From assembly GCA_046727855.1 (NCBI GenBank), contig JBKPDL010000150.1, positions 1 through 41,399 on the forward strand: 41,399 bases of DNA, given 5' to 3'. The notes under the pieces are model-generated. The model ran no database searches. It saw only the letters and a list, made by a program, of their open reading frames with translations, and was not told the DNA's origin. The DNA comes from DASPWV01 sp046727855 (GTDB lineage Bacteria > Acidobacteriota > Vicinamibacteria > Vicinamibacterales > UBA2999). Each line of letters starts with the position of its first letter. Within the stretch, counting starts at the first letter, position 1. A program made the position numbers and the translations under genes. Positions 6,643-16,800 of this stretch are shown one piece after another.

Positions 6643-9054
6643 ATGAAGACGGCCGCCACTTTTGCGTTGCTCATCGCGGTTGTCGTGTGCGGTCCCGCCG
6701 GTCACGCCCAGAGTCCCGCAAGCAGCAAAGAAGACGCCGCGACGCTCGCGCGTGCGCAGGCGCTCATCGCCAAAGGCGACTATGCCGAAGCGGAAGGGCT
6801 GCTGCGTCCGATCGCCACGTCGAAGCCGACCAGCGATGCGGCGCTCGAACTCGGATTGCTGCAGCACTATCTCGGCAAGCGCGGCGAAGCGCGCCGTACA
6901 CTGCAGCTGCTCCTGTTGACTGAATCGGCGACCAGCACGGCGCACGACTACGCGCGCGCGGCGCGGGCGTCGCGCGCGCTCGGACGATTCGAGGACGCCA
7001 ACTCGCTGTATCGCGAAGCCTCCACACTGGCTGCCAATGACGCCTCGATTAACACGGCCTGGGGCGACCTTTTTTTGGAGAAGTACAATCGTCCCGAAGC
7101 GGCGCGCTCCTACCAGGCCGCGTTGAAGACCCAACCGGATTACGTGCCGGCCATCGTCGGAATGGCAAAGGCGGTGGCCGACGATAATCCGCCTGCGGCT
7201 CTCAAGTACGTGCAGCGGGCGCTGGAGCTCGACCCAGACAACGTGGGCGCGCATGTGTTTCTCGCCGATTTGTCGATCGACAACGACAAGCTCGACGAAG
7301 CGCGGGCTGCGGTCGACAAGGCGCTCTCCATCAATCCAAACAGCCTCGAAGCGCTTGCGCTGAAAGCCGCCATCGGCTACGTCAAAGATGATGCGGAGTA
7401 TCAAACCAGCATCGCGGCCGCACTGAAGTTGAATCCGTTGTACGGCGAAGCGTACCGCATCGTGGGCGCCATTGCCGCCCGCTATTACCGCTTTGACGAA
7501 GCAGTGGAGCAGGTACGCCGCGGTATCGCGATCGATCGCGACAACGCGCGCGCCCAGGCCGATCTCGGTTCGCACCTGATGCGGACCGGCGACGAGAACA
7601 ACGCCCGGCGTGCACTGGACGTCGCGTTCCGCGCCGACCCGTTCGATGTGCTCACCTACAACCTGCTCGGGCTGCTCGATGCGCTGGCGACCTTCCAGAC
7701 CATTCGCGACGGCGACCTGATCATCAAGCTTCACCCCGACGAAACGCCGGTGATGAAAGAGTACGTGCCGGCGCTCGCGCAGGAGGCACTCGCCTCGCTC
7801 AGCAAGAAGTGGAACTACGTGCCGAAGGGACCGATTCTCATCGAGGTGTTCCCAAAACACGACGACTTTGCCGTCCGCACCGTGGGTCTGCCCGGCATGA
7901 TCGGCGCGCTCGGTGCCTGCTTTGGACGTGTCGTGACGATGGATTCGCCAAAAGCGCGACCGCCGGGCGAATTCAACTGGGGCGCGACGCTCTGGCACGA
8001 GCTCGCGCACGTCATCACGCTGCAGCTGTCCAACCAGCGCATTCCGCGCTGGCTGACCGAAGGCATCTCGGTGTTCGAAGAAAAGCGCGCACGCGCGGAG
8101 TGGGGCCGCGAGATGGAGCTACCGTTCGCACGCGCGATGGAGGCCGGAGAAATCCTCAAGGTCGCCGACCTGAACTCAGGCTTCCAGAACCCGCGCACGA
8201 TTTCTCTCTCGTACTACGAAGCATCGCTGCTCGTCGAGCACATCGTGGCGCGATTCGGTGAAGCCAAGCTCAGAGAATTGGTGCAGTCGTTCGCCACCGG
8301 GCTCAACACCGAAGCGGCTGTGCGCAAGGTGCTCGGGGTGGAGCTCGACGCGCTACAGGGATCGTTCGACACCTTCCTCGGCGAGCGCTTCGGCACGCTG
8401 CGGCGCGCGCTCAATGCGCCCGACGACTTTAATCCCGACTTGACCGTCGAAAAGATGAAAGCCGTGGCCGTCACTCATCCTGAGAGCTACGCCGTGCAGA
8501 TGGCGCTCGGCCGCGCATTGCGGCAGACCGATCCGGAGGGCGCGATTGCGGCGTTCGAGCGGGCGGCCGCGCTCGTGCCGATGGCGACGGGAGAGGAAAG
8601 TCCCTACATGCAGATCGTCCAGGTCGCGCTGGCGCGCGGAGATAAAGCGAAAGCGGCCGAAGCGCTCGAGAAAATGACGGCGCAGGATCACATGGATGTG
8701 AACGCCGCCCGTCAGCTCGTCGGGTTGCTCGATGCCGCCAAAGAAGGCTCGCGGCTCCGGGTCGCGCTCCAGCGCGTGGTGGCGATTGATCCATTCGATG
8801 CGTCCTCCCACAGCACTCTGGGTCGCATGGCTCTTGCATCGGGACAAACGGCAGAGGCTGTCAAGATGTTCCGCGTTGCGCTTGCCGCCGGACCGATCGA
8901 TCGCGCCGCCGCGCATGCCGATCTTGCTGAAGCGCTGTTCGCCGCCGGTGAGCGCGAAGAGTCGAAGCGCGAGGCGCTCGCGGCGCTCGAGATCGCGCCG
9001 ACGTTCGAGCGTGCGCAGGATCTCTTGCTCAAACTGGCAGAGGGACGCCGATGA
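6643..9054 (+). CDS. secreted TPR protein with peptidase MA-like gluzincin domain
   Basis: An 803-residue protein. I prefer ATG 6643 because it gives a clean signal peptide (ATFALLIAVVVCGPAGHAQ); the open frame also permits 6595. Residues about 30-360 are tetratricopeptide repeats (for example AQALIAKGDYAEAEGLL and ALSINPNSLEALALKA). The middle is a zinc metallopeptidase domain with His452-Glu453-Leu-Ala-His456 and the third ligand Glu473 in WLTEGISVFEE, the gluzincin/peptidase MA pattern. More TPR-like repeats close the protein. All three metal ligands and the catalytic Glu are present, so it should be active in the periplasm. It overlaps the DUF4159 gene by 4 bases (ATGA) and heads the MoxR/VWA operon, suggesting it processes or scaffolds that machine. 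Confidence 0.85.
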   Translation: MKTAATFALLIAVVVCGPAGHAQSPASSKEDAATLARAQALIAKGDYAEAEGLLRPIATSKPTSDAALELGLLQHYLGKRGEARRTLQLLLLTESATSTAHDYARAARASRALGRFEDANSLYREASTLAANDASINTAWGDLFLEKYNRPEAARSYQAALKTQPDYVPAIVGMAKAVADDNPPAALKYVQRALELDPDNVGAHVFLADLSIDNDKLDEARAAVDKALSINPNSLEALALKAAIGYVKDDAEYQTSIAAALKLNPLYGEAYRIVGAIAARYYRFDEAVEQVRRGIAIDRDNARAQADLGSHLMRTGDENNARRALDVAFRADPFDVLTYNLLGLLDALATFQTIRDGDLIIKLHPDETPVMKEYVPALAQEALASLSKKWNYVPKGPILIEVFPKHDDFAVRTVGLPGMIGALGACFGRVVTMDSPKARPPGEFNWGATLWHELAHVITLQLSNQRIPRWLTEGISVFEEKRARAEWGREMELPFARAMEAGEILKVADLNSGFQNPRTISLSYYEASLLVEHIVARFGEAKLRELVQSFATGLNTEAAVRKVLGVELDALQGSFDTFLGERFGTLRRALNAPDDFNPDLTVEKMKAVAVTHPESYAVQMALGRALRQTDPEGAIAAFERAAALVPMATGEESPYMQIVQVALARGDKAKAAEALEKMTAQDHMDVNAARQLVGLLDAAKEGSRLRVALQRVVAIDPFDASSHSTLGRMALASGQTAEAVKMFRVALAAGPIDRAAAHADLAEALFAAGEREESKREALAALEIAPTFERAQDLLLKLAEGRR

Positions 9055-9854
9055 CGATGCGGGCAGTACTGGGCAGCGCGCTTGTTGCCGGTGCGGTTCT
9101 CCTGGGGACACCGTACCTGGCACCCTACGCCCAAGCGCAAAACCCGGTGATGGGCGACGAGCGCTTTGCCGGTCTCCAGTGGACGTTTGCCCGGATCAAA
9201 TACAACTCATTCGCAGGCCAGGCGCAGAGCCGCTTGCGCGTAGGTTACTGGGAAGAACCGTGGGCGATTGACGCTCCCGCCGCCGAACAGAATCTGTCTC
9301 GTCGGTTGCGAACGGTCACCTCGATCGAGGTCGGGGAGCCCGTCGTTATCACCCTCGACGACGAGAAGCTCTGGCAGCATCCCTGGATTTACATCGTCGA
9401 GCCGAGCAACCTCGTCTTGAGCGACAAGGAAACAGCGACGCTTCGCGAATTCCTCTACCGTGGCGGGACGTTGACGTTCGACGACTTCCATGGTCCGTAC
9501 GAATGGGATCTGACCGTCCGGCAGATCAAACAAGTATTTCCCGATCGCGAGATCGTCGAAATCGAGCCGCCGCATCCGATCTATTCGTCGTTCTACAAGA
9601 TCGACAAGTACCCGCAGATTCCCGGTCTCGGCTCGTTCTTTCAAGGTCGAACATGGGAAAAGGGGGGCTTTGTCCCGCACCTGCGCGGCATTCTCGACGA
9701 CAGTGGGCGCCCGATGGTGCTCATCAATTGGAACACCGATATGGGCGACGGTGTTGAGTGGTCAAATGCGGAGGATTACCCGGGTTACGTCAAGTGGACC
9801 GCACAGGCCTACCAGATGCTGATCAACGAAGTGATCTACAGCCTCACGCATTGA
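9051..9854 (+). CDS. secreted DUF4159 protein
   Basis: A 267-residue protein with a signal peptide (LGSALVAGAVLLGTPYLAPYAQAQ) followed by the DUF4159 domain, a GATase-like alpha/beta fold. Typical stretches are FAGLQWTFARIKYNS, LREFLYRGGTLTFDDFHGPY, HPIYSSFY and MLINWNTDMGDGVEWSN. Its biochemical role is unknown. Members are commonly encoded beside MoxR, DUF58 and BatA-like VWA genes, exactly as here. Its start overlaps the metallopeptidase stop (ATGA), and only 6 bases separate it from the MoxR gene, so it is firmly part of the operon. Confidence 0.85.
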   Translation: MTMRAVLGSALVAGAVLLGTPYLAPYAQAQNPVMGDERFAGLQWTFARIKYNSFAGQAQSRLRVGYWEEPWAIDAPAAEQNLSRRLRTVTSIEVGEPVVITLDDEKLWQHPWIYIVEPSNLVLSDKETATLREFLYRGGTLTFDDFHGPYEWDLTVRQIKQVFPDREIVEIEPPHPIYSSFYKIDKYPQIPGLGSFFQGRTWEKGGFVPHLRGILDDSGRPMVLINWNTDMGDGVEWSNAEDYPGYVKWTAQAYQMLINEVIYSLTH

Positions 9855-9860
9855 TCCCTC

Positions 9861-10865
9861 ATGGAGCAGACGACCGAAGTCGTAAGCCTGGCCGCGCGTG
9901 TTGCCGACGGCCGCGAACGCATTCTGCACGAGCTGCGCAAGGTCATCGTCGGTCAGGACGAGGTGGTCGAGCAGGTGCTCATGGCCCTGTTCACGGGCGG
10001 CCATTGCCTGATCACCGGTGTTCCCGGTCTCGCCAAAACGCTGCTGATCAAGACCATCGCCGAGATCCTGCATCTCAGCTTCAAGCGCATTCAGTTCACG
10101 CCGGATTTGATGCCGGCGGATATTACCGGCACCGAGATCCTCGACGAAGAGAACGGCCACCGCGCGCTGCGTTTTGTGCACGGGCCGATCTTTGCCCAGA
10201 TCATCCTCGCTGATGAGATCAACCGCACGCCGCCCAAGACGCAAGCGGCGCTGCTCGAGGCGATGCAGGAGTATCACGTCACCGCGGCGGGGCGCACCTA
10301 CGAGATCGAACGACCCTTCTTTGTGCTCGCCACCCAGAATCCGATCGAGCTCGAAGGCACGTACCCGCTGCCCGAAGCGCAGCTCGATCGCTTCATGTTC
10401 AACATCGTGATGGGCTATCTCTCGCCTGAGGAAGAGGTGCGCGTCGTCACGCAAACGACCGGAGCAACTGTCGCGGCGCCCGAACGTGTCTTGGATGGTC
10501 GTGACATCCTCGCGTTTCAGCACAACGTCCGCGAAGTGCTCGTGGCGGACGACGTGGCGCGCTACGCGGTCGATCTCGTGGACAGCACGCGCCCCGGCCG
10601 CGGCCGTAAGCTCGATTTCGTCGATAAGTGGATCAAGTGGGGGGCGGGGTTGCGCGCGTCGCAGGCACTCATCCTCGGGAGCAAGGCGCGCGCGGTGATG
10701 CATGGCAGGCACCACATCTCGGTGAAGGATATTCAGGCGCTGGCGAAGCCGATTCTTCGACACCGCGTGATTCCGAACTTCTACGCCGAGGCCGAAGGCG
10801 TGACGCCCGATCAGCTGATCGACCAATTGCTGCACGCCGTGCCCGCGCCGGCAAGCGGCCTCTAG
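9861..10865 (+). CDS. MoxR-family AAA+ ATPase
   Basis: A 334-residue cytoplasmic AAA+ ATPase, standard length for MoxR. Walker A is GVPGLAKT (residues 53-60), Walker B IILADEINRTPPKTQ with Asp118-Glu119, sensor 1 is in FVLATQNPIELEGTYPLPEAQ, and the C-terminal lid domain follows. MoxR proteins act as chaperone-like motors that work with VWA proteins to assemble or activate complexes. The DUF58 and VWA genes just downstream are the expected partners. The gap to the DUF58 gene is 105 bases and filled with word repeats, so expression of the two halves might be uncoupled there. Confidence 0.95.
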   Translation: MEQTTEVVSLAARVADGRERILHELRKVIVGQDEVVEQVLMALFTGGHCLITGVPGLAKTLLIKTIAEILHLSFKRIQFTPDLMPADITGTEILDEENGHRALRFVHGPIFAQIILADEINRTPPKTQAALLEAMQEYHVTAAGRTYEIERPFFVLATQNPIELEGTYPLPEAQLDRFMFNIVMGYLSPEEEVRVVTQTTGATVAAPERVLDGRDILAFQHNVREVLVADDVARYAVDLVDSTRPGRGRKLDFVDKWIKWGAGLRASQALILGSKARAVMHGRHHISVKDIQALAKPILRHRVIPNFYAEAEGVTPDQLIDQLLHAVPAPASGL

Positions 10866-10903
10866 CAGAAAGGCGAAGTTCAACATTCAGCATTAAAGAC
10901 GCC

Positions 10904-10953
10904 AGGTTCGAAGGTTCGGTTATTTTGCAACTCGAATTGTGCATTTCGAATTG
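10904..10953. repeat. short word repeats in the moxR-DUF58 gap
   Basis: AGGTTCG occurs at 10904-10910 and 10912-10918, and TCGAATTG at 10932-10939 and 10946-10953. The surrounding DNA is AT-richer than the genes and does not code. No transcription signal is convincing; a TTGACA at 10951 would need a -10 box inside the DUF58 gene. Confidence 0.55.
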
Positions 10954-10970
10954 ACAGTGCTTAGCCGCTA

Positions 10971-11870
10971 ATGCCGTCAGACATTCGCACGCAATATCTC
11001 GACCCTGCGATCATCGCCAAGCTCGGTACGCTCGATCTGAAGGCGCGCGCCATCGTCGAAGGGTTCCTCAGCGGCCTGCATCGCAGCCCGTTCAAGGGGT
11101 TCAGCGTTGAGTTCGCAGAGTATCGCCAGTATTTTCCTGGTGACGATCTCGGCACGCTCGACTGGAAGGTCTACGCCAAAACGGATCGCCACTTCGTCAA
11201 GAAATACGAAGAAGAGACCAACCTCGATTGCCACATTCTGCTGGATGTGAGCGCGTCGATGGGCTACGCGTCGGGAGCGGTTACCAAGCTTCAGTATGGT
11301 TCGTATCTGGCGGCGGCGCTGTCGTACCTGATGACGCGTCAGCGGGACGCGGTCGGCCTGATCGCGTTCGACAACCGGATCGAGCACATTCTGCCGGCCA
11401 GCGCGCGCCCAGGACACCTCACTTCTATTCTGGTCACGCTCGAACGTCTCAAGCTCGGGGCGAAGACGGACGTGTCGAAACCGCTGCGCGATCTCGCAGA
11501 GGCCATTCACAAGCGCGGCCTCGTGGTGCTGATCTCAGATCTCCTGGACGATCCTGTGCGCGTCGTGGACGGTCTCAAGCTTTTTCGCTATCGCGGCACC
11601 GAGGTCATCGTGTTTCACGTTCTCGATCCCGCCGAGCTGCAGTTCCCGTTTGAAAAGGCGGCGCGGTTTCGAGACATGGAAACGCAGGACGAAGTTCTCG
11701 CGGTGCCAGACGCCGTGCGCGACGATTACCTGCAGGCGGTTGCGAATCTCATTGAGCGTTACAAACGTGAGCTTCGCATGGCGGGGATCGACTACACGCT
11801 GCTCAATACTTCAGAGCCGCTCGAGCCCGGTCTGGTGTCATACCTGCTGCGCCGCGGAAAGAACTATTGA
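10971..11870 (+). CDS. DUF58 protein, VWA-like
   Basis: A 299-residue soluble protein with the DUF58 signature FAEYRQYFPGDDLGTLDWK followed by a von Willebrand A-like segment whose metal site reads LLDVSASMGY. DUF58 proteins are the classic partners of MoxR ATPases in bacterial genomes and probably act as adaptors that bind the ATPase through the metal site. The gene ends one base before the ATG of the BatA-type gene (TGAGATG), so the two are translationally close. No unusual features. Confidence 0.92.
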   Translation: MPSDIRTQYLDPAIIAKLGTLDLKARAIVEGFLSGLHRSPFKGFSVEFAEYRQYFPGDDLGTLDWKVYAKTDRHFVKKYEEETNLDCHILLDVSASMGYASGAVTKLQYGSYLAAALSYLMTRQRDAVGLIAFDNRIEHILPASARPGHLTSILVTLERLKLGAKTDVSKPLRDLAEAIHKRGLVVLISDLLDDPVRVVDGLKLFRYRGTEVIVFHVLDPAELQFPFEKAARFRDMETQDEVLAVPDAVRDDYLQAVANLIERYKRELRMAGIDYTLLNTSEPLEPGLVSYLLRRGKNY

Positions 11871-11871
11871 G

Positions 11872-13764
11872 ATGGGCGGACTCGCGTTTCTCTATCCGCT
11901 TTTCCTGGCCGGCGCCGCCGCGATTGCGATCCCCATCGCACTCCATCTTTTTCGACGGCGCACGGAAACGATCGTCGACTTTCCCGCGGTGCGGCTGCTT
12001 CACAAAGCGCCCGTGGAACTGCAGCGCCGCCGGCGGATCCGCGAGCTGATTCTCCTCGCGCTGCGCGTGACCGCGCTGGCGCTGCTTGCGTTGGCGTTTG
12101 CCCGGCCCTACTTCAGATCGACCGTGTCGGCGATCGCATCACCGATCACGATCGTCGCCCTGGATACCTCGATGAGCATGTCTGCGCCGGGGCAGTTCGA
12201 CGCGGCGCGGCAGGCTGCGCGCAAAGCCGTGAGCGACGCGCCCGGCACCGCGCTGGTCGGCCTTATCACGTTCTCGGATTCGGCGACGCTCGTCGTTCCG
12301 CCGACCGCCGATCGCGGCGGTGTACTGGCGGCAATCGACGCTGCCGCTCCTGGCCCTGGCGGCACACGATTCCGCACCGCACTTGGGCGCGCCGCCGAGG
12401 CGATCGGCGCCAGTGAAGGACACATCGTCGTTGTCACCGATCTTCAGCAGGTGGGCTGGGAAACCGCCGACGAAGGCGCAGTGCCGGACGGCGTCGGAGT
12501 GGATGTCGCGGAAGTGCGGGCGCCCGAATCAAATCTCGCGGTCACCGCCGTTCGCCGTGAGGATCAGGCGGTGATCGCGGCAGTCCAGAACTTCGGCACG
12601 CGTCCCGCGCGTATGGCGGCTCGGCTCAAGATTGACGGACGCGAACGCGCGACTGATCGCGTGGACATCGCGCCGCAGTCTGCGGGCGAAGTTCGTTTTG
12701 CTGCGACGCTTCCTCCGCGCGGCGGCGTGGAAGTGGCGATCGACGATCCCCCGGGCTATCAAGGGGATAACGCGCGGTTTCTCGTGCTCGATCCGGCCGC
12801 CGCCGTGCCGATTCTGGTCGTGACATCCGACTCGCCAGCCACGTCTCGCGCTGGACTCTATGTTGAACGCGCGTTGGGCGTGGCGACCGAAGGGGCGGGA
12901 TTTCACGTCCGCGCCATCGACGGTGGACAATTTTCGTCACTCAAGGTTGACGAATTTGGCGACCCGGCGGCAATCATCCTGTTGGGCACGCGCACCCTGG
13001 ACAGGACGGGTCGGAACAGGATCGCCGCGTATCTCAAAGGCGGCGGCCGTATCTTGTTGACCCTGGGGCCCGACATCGATTTGGACACGCTGAACGACAC
13101 CCTCGGCGTTGACGTGGGAGTCGAATCCGAGGCGAAAGGCGGCGCGACAGTGACGCTCGTGGCCGTTGACGCGCGGCATCCGATCTTTCGTCCCTTCCTT
13201 AATCCGAGCGGCGCGCTGGGAGACGTCTATGTCGAGCAGTACCGGCGTCTGAAGGATCAGAACGATCGCACCGTGCTCGCGAGATTCTCGGGCGGGCCGG
13301 CCGCGCTTACCGAACAGTTGGTGGAACGCGGCCGTTTGCTCGTGTTCACGTCCGATCTGGACAACCAGTGGAATCGCTTTCCGCTGAATCCGGCATTCGT
13401 TCCCTTCGCGGTGGAATCGATGAAATACTTGACGCAAGGCCGGGAACAACGGCAATCGTGGGTACTTCCGGAACTCCCGCCGGGAATGACGCCGGCGCCA
13501 GGACTATATAGTCTGCCCGGCGCTGTTGCCGGGGGCCCCGAACGGCGCGTCGCAATTAACGTCGATATTCGTGAGTCGAACCCGGCGCGAACCACTGTGG
13601 AGGGGTTTTCGGCCGGAATTATGCGCCTGAGTCAGTCCGCAGAACTAAAGGCCGCAAGCGAGGCGAAAGAACAGGAAGAACGGCAGCGGCTTTGGCAGCT
13701 GGGACTGCTGGCCATGCTGATTTCTCTGGCGGCCGAAGGAATCATCGGGCGAAAGGCGATATGA
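11872..13764 (+). CDS. BatA-like membrane protein with VWA domain
   Basis: A 630-residue protein. It starts at ATG 11872; the longer open frame from 11650 overlaps the DUF58 gene and is spurious. Residues 1-80 are the N-terminal aerotolerance (BatA) module: a membrane helix (FLYPLFLAGAAAIAIPIALH), the conserved HLFRRRTETIVDFPAVRLL, then a second helix ending in LAFARPYF. A VWA domain follows with the metal-site DTSMSMS at Asp98. A GATase-like segment (IILLGTRTLDRTGRNRIAAY) and a C-terminal helix (QLGLLAMLISLAAEGII) complete it. It is an inner-membrane protein with a large periplasmic part that probably receives MoxR/DUF58 action. The next gene starts 90 bases downstream. Confidence 0.9.
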   Translation: MGGLAFLYPLFLAGAAAIAIPIALHLFRRRTETIVDFPAVRLLHKAPVELQRRRRIRELILLALRVTALALLALAFARPYFRSTVSAIASPITIVALDTSMSMSAPGQFDAARQAARKAVSDAPGTALVGLITFSDSATLVVPPTADRGGVLAAIDAAAPGPGGTRFRTALGRAAEAIGASEGHIVVVTDLQQVGWETADEGAVPDGVGVDVAEVRAPESNLAVTAVRREDQAVIAAVQNFGTRPARMAARLKIDGRERATDRVDIAPQSAGEVRFAATLPPRGGVEVAIDDPPGYQGDNARFLVLDPAAAVPILVVTSDSPATSRAGLYVERALGVATEGAGFHVRAIDGGQFSSLKVDEFGDPAAIILLGTRTLDRTGRNRIAAYLKGGGRILLTLGPDIDLDTLNDTLGVDVGVESEAKGGATVTLVAVDARHPIFRPFLNPSGALGDVYVEQYRRLKDQNDRTVLARFSGGPAALTEQLVERGRLLVFTSDLDNQWNRFPLNPAFVPFAVESMKYLTQGREQRQSWVLPELPPGMTPAPGLYSLPGAVAGGPERRVAINVDIRESNPARTTVEGFSAGIMRLSQSAELKAASEAKEQEERQRLWQLGLLAMLISLAAEGIIGRKAI

Positions 13765-13777
13765 AACATGCAGGAAT

Positions 13778-13806
13778 CCCAGCAAATCTTTGAACGGTTC
13801 GCTGGG
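13778..13806. other. imperfect hairpin between BatA-like and DUF4175 genes
   Basis: CCCAGC at 13778-13783 pairs with GCTGGG at 13801-13806. The stem extends inward with one mismatch and one G-U pair to about 11 pairs. No T-run follows on the plus strand, so it is not a standard terminator; it could be an RNA-processing or stability element inside the operon. Confidence 0.4.
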
Positions 13807-13853
13807 TTGGATTCGGCGTAGGATATGCATCCGGGCCGGGCGAACGAGGGGCA

Positions 13854-16800
13854 ATGAACGAGCGACTGCACGAACTGCAATCGGTCCTTGCCGAAGTGAG
13901 GCGTCGATGGACGCGACGTGCGCAGTTGCGCGCGTGGACGTTCGGCGCAACGGCGGCAGCTACCGTTCTGCTCGCCGGCGTCGGCGCCGTGCTGCTTGTT
14001 GCGCGCGAAGGATTACCGCTCGTTCTCACAATTGCCATCGCGTTGGCTGTCGCCGTGTTTGCGATTGCGCGTGCATTCTGGCCGCTGCGCCGTTCACCCT
14101 CCAATCGTCAGGTTGCACGCTTCGTCGAAGAGAACTCTCCAGGTCTGGACGATGTGCTGGTCACGGCCGTTGATTACGCTGGGCGTCCGGAAGCCTCGCC
14201 GCAAATGCGCGAGTGGCTCGCGGGCGACGCGGTCAGGGCGGCACGCGGCGTTTCGCTCGATAGCGTTGTTTCAAGTGCGTCGATGCGCAAGTGGTGGTGG
14301 CGAGGCGCCGCAGCTTCGCTTGCCCTGCTTGCTGTAGCGGCATTAATCAGCCCATCGTTCGAGCGCGCTGGTAATCTGGCGGCTGCGTATTTGTTCCCGA
14401 CACGCCTCGCACTTGAAGTTGCGCCGGGCTCCACAAAAGTGCGCGTTGGAGAGCCGGTGACCATCACAGCGCGGCTCAACGGCGTCGATGGCGGGCTCAG
14501 GCCAATGCTGAAGGTGATTGTCGGTCAGCAGTCGCGCGAGGTTCGGATGGAGCCCGCTGGCAAGGCCGGGCTCTTCACGCTGACGATCGACAAGGTCACG
14601 CAGTCGTTTGCCTACAGTGTGTCGGCCGCTGGCGCGCGTTCGCCCGATTACGCGATCACCGCTGTCCGACCCGCGCGCGTGGAACGCATCGACGTGCGCT
14701 ACGAGTTCCCAAAGGAGCTCGGTCTCGCACCGCGCACCGAGGAAGACAGCGGCGATATCTACGGTCCCGCGGGTACGAAGGTGCACCTCACGATCACCAC
14801 GGACAAGCCGATCGCGAGCGGGGCGCTGGCGCTCGAGGACGGCAGCCGTCTGAACTTGACAGCGCGCGACCAGCTTCTCGAAGGCGACTTGACGATCGAA
14901 GACGACGGCTCATATCGAGTCGCGCTCGCCGATGTCGACGGTCTCGAAAGCAGTGGCGACACCGAATACTTCATCCGAACGCTGGACGATCGTCCGCCAG
15001 ACGTTCGCATCTTGCGGCCTGCGGGCGACAAGCAGGTCACGCCACTCGAAGAAGTCGCGATCGAAGCGCGTGCGGACGACGACTACGGCATCGCGGCGTT
15101 CGAGCTCGTGCTTCAGGCGCCCGGCGGTAAAGAGAAAGTTGTTCCGTTCCGCGGATCGAAAGGCGGCCTCACGGCCAATGGCCTGCACACGATGTTCATG
15201 GAAGACCTGGACGTGCAGCCGGGCGATTTCGTGACGTATTTCGCCCGCGCGCGCGATGTCTCGCGCGGCCGTCGATCGACCGAAGCGCGCAGCGACATCT
15301 TCTTCCTCGAAGTCAAACCGTTCGAAGAAGAGTTCGTCGCGGCACAGAGTCAGGCCATGATGGGCGGAGGCAGTGGCGGCGATCGCGGTCTCCAGGGCCT
15401 CATCGAAGCGCAAAAGGAGATCATCGTCGCCACGTGGAAACTCGACGCGCGCGCACGGCGCGCCCGCGACGCAAGGCCTGCAGACGACATCCGCGCCGTA
15501 TCTAAGGCCCAGGCCGATCTGAAAAAGCGCGCCGAAGAAGCGGGCGGCGAGATGGCGCGCACGCTCGGCGATCCGCGGCGGCGGCGCAACAATGGTCAGG
15601 CGCCTGGGGGATCCGATCCCATCGGCAAGGCGATTGAGGCGATGGGTCGCGCCGTGGGCGAGCTCGACAAGCTCACAACCTCGAGTGCCTTGCCGCACGA
15701 GATGGAGGCGCTCAATCAACTGCTGAAGGCGGACGCGGAAAATCGCCGCCGCCAGGTTGCGCGTCAACAGCAGGCGGGCGGCGGTGGCGGCATGAACCGC
15801 TCCGAAGCCGATCTCTCGTCGTTGTTCGATCGGGAGTTGCGCAAACGCAACCAGACCAACTACGAGACTCCGACCACGACCGAGGAGCGGCAGGAAGAAA
15901 AGAAAGACGAACTGCTCGACAAGATCCGCGAACTGGCACGCCGTCAGGATGCACTCAACCGGCAGCAGCGCGACCTCGCCCGCAATCGCGCCCAGATCGA
16001 AGAAGAAGAATTGAAGCGCCAACTGGAGCGGCTGACGCGCGAGCAGAATCAGCTGCGGCAGGAAGCCGACCAGCTCTCGCGTCAGATGTCGCAACAGCGG
16101 AGCGGCGAGCAGAATCAGCAGAATCAGCAGAATCAGCAGGGTCAGCAGAGCCAACAGGCGAGCGGACAGTCGTCGCAGGGGCAGCAGGGAACGCGCCAGC
16201 TGCGAGAGATCTCGGAGGAGATGCGCAACGCCGCGTCGGATCTCGGACGGCAGAATCCGGAACAGGCCAGCGCGCGCGGCGAGCGCGCCCTGGAGCGTCT
16301 GCGCGAACTCGAACGCCAAGTGCAAACGGCAACGCCCGACGATCGCCATCGCGCACTCGGCGATCTTCAACTGGAAAGCCGTCAGCTCGCGGACGCCCAG
16401 CGGCGTTTGACGAACGAAGCGTCCAAGACCGGCGAGGGTCAGGCAGGTCAGGATGCGCGTCGCCGTCTCGCCGGCGAACAGGAGCGGCTGGCGGATCGCG
16501 CCGAGCGCCTGCAGGAGAACGTCAAGCGGATGGCGAAGAGCGGCCAAGGGGACGCGGCCGAGCGGAAAGCCACCGAAGACGCAGCCCGCGAGCTCGAGCG
16601 GCAGCAGCTCGACGACCGCATGCGGAAGGCGGCGGACGATCTGCGCAACAATCAGAACGGTGTGCGCCAGGGCGAAGACGTGGCGCGGGCGCTCGATCAG
16701 GTCGCGCAGCGGCTTGGCGCCGCCGCCGGCACACAGGATGCCGACTCGAAGCGCTGGTCGGATCAGTTGGCCAGGACGCAGGAGATGCGCGAACGGATCG

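Noticed and set aside
6622..8010. 462-codon antisense frame opposite the peptidase-MA gene
   Set aside because: Arg/His-rich composition typical of high-GC antisense frames; the plus strand encodes a clear TPR-metallopeptidase.
10951..10956. TTGACA as a promoter for the DUF58 gene
   Set aside because: A -10 box at normal spacing would fall inside the coding sequence, and none is present there.
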